64,000 nucleotides of DNA from Stictocephala bisonia (Eukaryota > Arthropoda > Insecta > Hemiptera > Membracidae): NCBI GenBank assembly GCA_035578905.1, contig JAQJVL010000618.1, positions 434,001-498,000 of the forward strand, read 5' to 3'. The stretch's first letter is position 1, and every line of letters begins with the position of its first letter. Below, piece by piece: positions 57,005-64,000 of the stretch. The position numbers and the translations under genes were made by a program. The notes under the pieces are model-generated. The model ran no database searches and had not been told where the DNA came from. It saw only the letters and a program-made list of their open reading frames with translations.

Positions 57005-57397
57005 AGAACTGACACTCACAGCTACAGAACCAAATGATCTTGGTGTATCCGCAGTCGGTCGCGGAGAATGTCCGCGTCTAGGAAAACATAATTCCGCTGA
57101 ACGGAAACTACGACCGGAGAAGATTCGCGCTCTGCTCTCCGCAACGGAAACAATCCGCGCCTAGGAAAACCTAGCTTTAAGAAAGTTCATTCTCAGACTT
57201 TCAGAGAACCGTACTTGTTAAGGATAACAACAAATTCAAACATTTTTGTTAATATTTATAGTTTTATTGTAAAACACTTTTATAACCATAATGCACTAAC
57301 TTGTCATACCTTTGATATTTATCCAATATTTGACAAGTCAGTTGGGGGATTGTCTTATCTTTAGGTAGTTATTTAGATAAAAATGAGCGCCCCTTTA

Positions 57398-60178
57398 CAC
57401 GTATGAGCGTAGGTGAACGGGAGAGCCCTTCATTACATATGTAGTAAGGCGAACGGGAGAGCTCTTCGTTACATATGTAGTAAGGTGAACGGGAGAGCCC
57501 TTCGTTACATATGTAGTAATTTGAACGGGAGAGCCCTTCATTACATATATAGTAAGGTGAATGGGAGAGCCCTTCGTTACATATGTAGTAAGGTGAACGG
57601 GAGAGCCCTTCGTTACATATGTAGTAAGTTGAACGGGAGAGCCCTTCATTACATATGTAGTAAGGTGAATGGGAGAGCCCTTCGTTACATATGTAGTAAG
57701 TTGAACGGGAGAGCCCTTCATTACATATGTAGTAAGGTGAACGGGAGAGCCCTTCATTACATATGTAGTAAGGTGAATGGGAGAGTCCTTCATTACATAT
57801 GTAGTAAGGTGAACGAGAGAGCCCTTCATTACATATGTAGTAAGGTGAACGGGAGAGCCCTTCATTACATATGTAGTAAGGTGAACGGGAGAGCCCTTCA
57901 TTACATATGTAGTAAGGTGAACGGGAGAGCCCTTCATTACATATGTAGGAAGTTGAACGAGAGAGCCCTTCATTGCATATGTAGGAAGTTGAACGGGAGA
58001 GCCCTTCAATATATATGTAGTAAGGAGAACGGGAGAGCCCTTCGTTACATATGTAGTAAGGTGAACGGGAGAGCCCTTCGTTACATATGTAGTAAGGTGA
58101 ACGAGAGAGCCCTTCATTACATATGTAGGAAGTTGAACGGGAGAGCCCTTCAATATATATGTAGTAAGGAGAACGGGAGAGCCCTTCGTTACATATGTAG
58201 TAAGGTGAACGGGAGAGCCCTTCGTTACATATGTAGTAAGTTGAACGGGAGAGCCCTTCATTACATATGTAGTAAGGTGAATGGGAGAGCTCTTCGTTAC
58301 ATATGTAGTAAGGTGAACGAGAGAGCCCTTCATTGCATATGTAGGAAGTTAAACGGGAGAGCCCTTCAATATATATGTAGTAAGGAGAACGGGAGAGCCC
58401 TTCGTTACATATGTAGTAAGGTGAACGGGAGAGCCCTTCGTTACATATGTAGTAAGGTGAACGGGAGAGCCCTTCATTGCATATGTAGGAAGTTGAACGG
58501 GAGAGCCCTTCAATATATATGTAGTAAGGTGAACGGGAGAGCTCTTCGTTACATATGTAGTAAGGTGAACGGGAGAGCCCTTCGTTACATATGTAGTAAG
58601 TTGAACGGGAGAGCCCTTCATTACATATGTAGTAAGGTGAATGGGAGAGCTCTTCGTTACATATGTAGTAAGGTGAACGAGAGAGCCCTTCATTGCATAT
58701 GTAGGAAGTTGAACGGGAGAGCCCTTCAATATATATGTAGTAAGGAGAACGGGAGAGCCCTTCGTTACATATGTAGTAAGGTGAACGGGAGAGCCCTTCG
58801 TTACATATGTAGTAAGGTGAACGGGAGAGCCCTTCATTGCATATGTAGGAAGTTGAACGGGAGAGCCCTTCAATATATATGTAGTAAGGAGAACGGGAGA
58901 GCCCTTCATTACATATGTAGTAAGGTGAACGAGAGAGTCCTTCATTACATATGTAGTAAGGTGAACGGGAGAGCTCTTCGTTACATATGTAGTAAGGTGA
59001 ACGGGAGAGCCCTTCATTACATATGTAGTAAGGTGAACGGGAGAGCCCTTCATTACATATGTAGTAAGGTGAATGGGAGAGTCCTTCATTACATATGTAG
59101 TAAGGTGAACGAGAGAGCCCTTCATTACATATGTAGTAAGGTGAACGGGAGAGCCCTTCATTACATATGTAGTAAGGTGAACGGGAGAGCCCTTCATTAC
59201 ATATGTAGTAAGGTGAATGGGAGAGTCCTTCATTACATATGTAGTAAGGTGAACGGGAGAGCCCTTCATTACATATGTAGTAAGGTGAATGGGAGAGCCC
59301 TTCATTACATATGTAGTAAGGTGAACGAGAGAGTCCTTCATTACATATGTAGTAAGGTGAACGGGAGAGCCCTTCATTACATATGTAGTAAGGTGAACGA
59401 GAGAGTTCTTCATTACATATGTAGTAAGGTGAACGGGAGAGCCCTTTATTACATATGTAGTAAGGTGAACGGGAGAGCCCTTCATTACATATGTAGTAAG
59501 GTGAACGAGAGAGCCCTTCATTACATATGTAGTAAGGTGAACGGGAGAGCCCTTCATTACATATGTAGTAAGGTGAACGGGAGAGCCCTTCATTACATAT
59601 GTAGTAAGGTGAACGAGAGAGCCCTTCATTACATATGTAGTAAGGTGAACGGGAGAGCCCTTCATTACATATGTAGTAAGGTGAATGGGAGAGCCCTTCA
59701 TTACATATGTAGTAAGGTGAACGGGAGAGCCCTTCATTACATATGTAGTAAGGTGAACGGGAGAGCCCTTCATTACATATGTAGTAATGTGAATGGGAGA
59801 GTCCTTCATTACATATGTAGTAAGGTGAACGAGAGAGCCCTTCATTACATATGTAGTAAGGTGAATGGGAGAGCCCTTCATTACATATGTAGTAAGGTGA
59901 ACGGGAGAGCCCTTCATTACATATGTAGTAAGGTGAATGGGAGAGTCCTTCATTTCATATGTAGTAAGGTGAACGAGAGAGCCCTTCATTACATATGTAG
60001 TAAGGTGAATGGGAGAGCCCTTCATTACATATGTAGTAAGGTGAACGGGAGAGCCCTTCATTACATATGTAGTAAGGTGAACGAGAGAGCCCTTCATTAC
60101 ATATGTAGTAAGGTGAACGGGAGAGCCCTTCATTACATATGTAGTAAGGTGAACGGGAGAGCTCCGCAGTACGTTTGT
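57398..60178. repeat. 36-bp minisatellite, about 77 copies, with higher-order structure
   Basis: The unit reads GGTGAACGGGAGAGCCCTTC then ATTACATATGTAGTAA, 36 bp, repeated without a single length change. Variants (GTTACAT, ATTGCATATGTAGGAAGTT, AATATATATG, CGAGAGAG) recur in blocks. Between 58322 and 59000 the pattern repeats every 360 bp (ten units). The 36-bp length keeps frame: one plus-strand frame (NGRALHYICSKV repeat) is open for 923 codons, and one minus-strand frame (MKGSPVHLTTYV repeat) is open for 637 and 312 codons. The plus frame has no ATG start and is preceded directly by TAG; the minus frame has Met in almost every unit. I read it as satellite DNA, not a gene. Confidence 0.96.
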
Positions 60179-60179
60179 A

Positions 60180-61800
60180 CTTAAGGTGACAGAAGAAGCC
60201 CACACCGAATAGATTTTGAATAAATTTGGAGGGAAAATAGCTTTTCTAACATAGAAAACCACTAGAAATTATTTTACGAAATTGTATTCCTTAGGGGGTA
60301 GAACAAGCCCCTCAAAGTATACTTTTTTCATAGGATTACGTTGGCATTAATGTTTAATAATTTATTTCAAGCAGCTGACACAAAAAATTTAAACATGACT
60401 TAAAATTTGCTACTTTGGTTTTATTATGAAATGTTTAAGGTAATTTCTACTAACTCCGACATGATTGCACTACTTTGCATCCCCCTGAAGTGCGATTTTT
60501 TTAAACTACAAAACTTTGATATCTAGATTCTAGGAGAACGGCAGCAACCTGGGCTTTTATATTGATGTGAGATTTAGATAGAACCACGAAGGGAAGGGTA
60601 AGCAAGCATAGAGAACTACCCCGTAGCGAAGCAAAGGTTGTCGGCTAGTGAGACATAAACTTAATTAAAAAGTCGTAACTGGACCATTTGGCTCGTTTGA
60701 AAATCTGGAATGTTATGTTTATAAGTTTTTGTATACTACTTAACTAACCCATGTCAATATTAGTTAAGAGTATATAAAAATAGTTTTATATGTAGGATAA
60801 GATAGCAAGTAGCACTTAGAGTAGACAGGAGTTTCATGCCTGTCAAAACGTGGAGTTAGTTTAAAGACACCTAAAGCGTTACAAATCTTAAAATTTACCA
60901 ACATGAACAGTACAACGCCAACAAATTTCCAACAAAATACTCTACTCTCAGTTTCAAAATGCAATGTACTCGGGCTTGAAACTCCGAATAAAATCCAATC
61001 TTAGTACAATTTCAAACATACACCAAGTTGTAGCTCATTTAATTCTCCGTCTCATCATATAAGTTACCTCTTTTTATTTTAGCGATAAACATTTTTTACT
61101 ATTGTTCGAAGATAATAAAACACTGATTTTTATTACTTTTAAAACAAGGTTCCACTTCGAAATTTTTAGCAAGATTTTAATTTATTAGCTGGTGGTTTCT
61201 CAATAATAAATTAGTTCAGAGAAAACAACTTTTCTCAACCTTTCTTAGAGACAAAAATAGACTTTTCGGATAAATGGTATAAATAGGCCCTATGCTTACT
61301 TATTACAAAGTATTACGTGTGATGATTTCCCAGTAATATATCTTGGTATCATACTTGACAGTGAACTTAATTAGAAAATTGTTGTTAAACAATTTCAAAT
61401 CACTTGTGAAGTTTCATAAGTTGTTTGTGGCAAATAATTTTGAAGAAGGCCAAATAAGACGCTTCATACCCATGTTTCCGGCAGTTAAATATTGTATTTT
61501 TTTGAGATAACTGTTTGACCCTAATAAAGAAACGAAACAGACTACCCGTTTCCTTTGTGAAATAACTTGTGAGACATAACCTGTTAACACTTAGCCTTAA
61601 TGTTTCAACACTGTAAAACACTGAAACACCTGTTTCAAAATCCTCTTCTCTTTCATCAGACTTCTCAAACTGGATTCCAGGAACAGATAGGCCTTGACTT
61701 CTTTCTTGACAATTGGTTTAGTTTCTTTTAGCTTTCCTGCTACATATAAGCAATGACTTAATGGGCTTAGTAAGTATCATAGCTTTGTGTAGTTGCTTAA
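60180..61800. other. Spacer with one dispersed repeat
   Basis: 60335-60450 resembles 28620-28740. 60535-60650 has a GC-moderate piece. The small frames at 60764-60964 and 61400-61621 (minus) have no support. No gene recognised. Confidence 0.4.
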
Positions 61801-61809
61801 CACAAAGCT

Positions 61810-62830
61810 GACTGTACCCACACCCGAGTTGATTACGGCTGCTACCCAAGTTGATCACAGGTGCTACCCACACCCAAGTTGATTACGGCTGCTACCCAAG
61901 TTGATCACAGGTGCTACCCACACCCAAGTTGATTACGGCTGCTACCCAAGTTGATCACAGGTGCTACCCACACCCAAGTTGATTACGGCTGCTACCCAAG
62001 TTGATCACAGGTGCTACCCACACCCAAGTTAATTACGGCTGCTACCCAAGTTGATCACAGGTGCTATCCACACCCAAGTTGATTACGGCTGCTACCACCG
62101 TAATCACGGGTGCTATCCAAGATGATTACGGCTGCTACCCAAGTTGATCACGGGTGCTATCCAAACTGATTACGGCTGCAATCCAAGTTGATAATAGGTG
62201 CTACTTACACCCAAGTTGATCACAGGTGTTACCCACAACCAAGTTGATTACAGCTGCTACCCAAGTTGATCGCAGGTAGGCCTACTACCCCACGGCTGCT
62301 ACCCAAGTTGATCATGGGGGCTACCCGAGCTGACCACGGTTGCTACTTAAGATGATCACGGGTGATACCCAATATGATCATGGTTGATCATACTATCCAA
62401 ACTGATTACGGCTGCTATCCAAGTTGATCACAGGTGCTACCCCACAGCTGCTACCCAAGTTGATCACGGGTACTACCCACAACCAAGTTGATTACAGCTG
62501 CTACCAAAGTTGATCGCAGGTAGACCTACTACTCCACGGCTGCTACCCAAGTTGATCATGGGGGCTACTCGAGCTGACCACGGTTGCTACTTAAGATGAT
62601 CACGGGTGATACCCAATATGATCATGGTTGCTACTTTGGTTGATCACGGGTGCTACCTAAGCTGATAACTGGTGGCTACCTAAGTTGATCACAGCTAGTA
62701 CCCAAGTACATCATGGTTTCTACCCAAGCCGATCAGGGGTGCCTACCCAGTTTGATCGCAAGTGGCTACCCAAGTAATCACTCATGGCTACCCAAATTGA
62801 TTATGCTTGCTACCGAAGCTGATCACGGGC
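61810..62830. repeat. 50-bp minisatellite degrading to 20-bp subunits
   Basis: From 61811 to about 62090 a 50-bp unit (CTACCCACACCCAAGTTGAT then TACGGCTG, CTACCCAAGTTGATCACAGG, TG) repeats five to six times with few changes. Each unit holds two related subunits of GCTACCCAAGTTGATCACGG type. To the right the subunits diverge. A block at 62234-62385 recurs at 62478-62630, a 244-bp higher-order step. Confidence 0.93.
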
Positions 62831-62834
62831 TATC

Positions 62835-64000
62835 GTTGTGGAATAAGCTCGGCCTTTAACCTCACTGAACATTTATTCCCATGTCTAAATATAGTGTTGT
62901 TAATCAAGCTAACTGTATTCCATGTCAAATGACTTACCGTCTCGCGCGCCTTGAATTCTTTAGGACAAAGCTGTAACAACCACTCCACCCGTGTAACTTG
63001 CAAGGCTTTGCTAAACAAGGTAACACCTTCCGTGAGGTACGCGAGAATGCGCTTTCGTAAAAAAGTAAAGTGTAAGACATGGACTCCAACTTTAACATGA
63101 AAACTGTATAAAATCGAATGTTTAATATACCTATGATATTATAACAAATATTGGAACAACCTAAACACTTACAATTTATTATAAAATAGTTAAATTAATT
63201 TTTGTAGCTAATATGTATACAATAAAACATGTTATAAAACACTATAATACATAAAAACCAACTTTAATTAAAAAGTTGTAGATAATCTTGTGCTGTATAA
63301 AACTATGACTCCAGGATATAAATTTTTCCAGACTGAAAAATTAAAACAAATAAATATTCAGTACACCATAAATGCGAAAGAAACTGATTCTTAAAAGATG
63401 TCTGGTGATTCATTAAATACGAAACTGTTTTACGCTGATCAAACTTTTCTGACGAGAAAAATAAACAAATTCCTCAACTCTCAAAAATTTTATGTCACCG
63501 TTTTCTCATAAATGATTATACAAATTATTAATTATAACCTCGATGTAATAAGTTTATACCGTAACAATGCTCGTTTCTCCCTATGAAAAACTATGCCACA
63601 TGTGTGCCATAATATCATTTTTATTGGTTAAACGCCGTTGGAACGAAACTTTGATATGAACCACCAAATCGCCCATGTTATTCTTATGTATGTTTATAAG
63701 CCCCTTAAAAACCACATATTTATTGGAAATGTGAAAATGTTTTCTAAGATCGACATTCTCCTATAAATTACAGTAGGGTCGGCTATCTTTGGGCGCGGGA
63801 CGAGGGATAGTATACGTCAGGCGGGCGGGGCAAAGGCAGAGGCTCTTTCTAAAAACATTAGACGGCAGTTTCATCGAACGATATATTTTACTTTATGGTA
63901 ATTATAAATTAGGCTTAGTTTAGAATTATATTCTATTCTATTTTATAGTTCGTAATTGCATTATATTCGTTACAAAAATAATTCAAGTTACATACTCTGA
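62835..64000. other. Right end, no gene seen
   Basis: AT-rich except for 63770-63850, which is richer in GC (GGGCGCGGGACGAGGG). 63590-63730 contains ATGTTATTCTTATG as in other dispersed repeats of the window. No exon, RNA or transposon could be supported. Confidence 0.45.

Noticed and set aside
57398..60178. CRISPR array
   Set aside because: Units abut with no unique spacers, and the surrounding DNA is eukaryotic.
57413..60184. 923-codon plus-strand frame read as a repeat protein
   Set aside because: It has no ATG start, is preceded directly by TAG, and its openness follows from a 36-bp unit that happens to lack stops. The opposite strand is open too. A satellite explains it better.
57395..60262. 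637- and 312-codon minus-strand frames read as genes
   Set aside because: Same 36-bp array; Met in nearly every unit arises from the repeat itself. No flanking coding sequence or promoter is visible.

Overview
The window looks like AT-rich, repeat-dense DNA from an arthropod, most likely an insect. The evidence is introns with GT..AG borders, several non-LTR retrotransposon families, a Penelope-like element, and Tc1, mariner, pogo/Tigger, hAT, PIF/Harbinger-like and TTAA-flanked (piggyBac-like) elements. Nothing looks bacterial or viral. A hemipteran is possible, but the sequence does not settle this.

The most important host feature is easy to miss. It is one split gene on the minus strand, with exons at 36856-35470, 32671-32573, 25156-25126, 23572-23507, 15332-15264, 10371-10303 and 640-572. 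All seven have plausible acceptors and donors, and the reading phase carries through every junction: 452 codons + 2 nt, then 1+96+2, 1+30, 66, 69, 69 and 69 nt. The first exon encodes a 452-residue, Ser/Thr/Asn-rich protein with a BESS-like helix near its N-terminus. The short downstream exons are acidic. The last three are paralogous 69-nt exons sharing a KCEE..EPN core, and the last two are identical because they lie in a recent tandem duplication. The gene continues beyond position 1, and its promoter was not found.

Layout. 1-13400 is a tandem duplication whose unit holds a LINE reverse transcriptase relic, an exon and a Tigger transposase relic. It was later split by a 6.2-kb hAT element with an 8-bp target duplication and by a truncated LINE. 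13400-25000 holds a mariner relic, a TTAA-flanked MITE, a decayed CR1-like LINE with an SGNH-type ORF1, fold-back elements, a second mariner derivative and a tRNA-like SINE. 25000-35400 holds PIF/Harbinger-like and piggyBac-like non-autonomous elements, a Penelope-like element with a GIY-YIG domain, and small MITEs. 37300-46800 holds three neighbouring copies of one TIR family, one of them carrying a nearly intact Tc1 element with perfect 27-bp inverted repeats, followed by a long LINE, two striking hairpins and another fold-back element. About 49735-56900 differs sharply from the rest: higher GC, many CpGs, runs of G, and no recognisable genes or repeats. It is best treated as suspect assembly sequence until checked. 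57400-60178 is an uninterrupted 36-bp minisatellite of about 77 copies, and 61810-62830 is a second minisatellite with a 50-bp unit.

The transposon genes are mostly broken. The only transposase close to function is the Tc1 one, and the only long intact retrotransposon frame is the 456-codon reverse transcriptase frame at 3787-5157.
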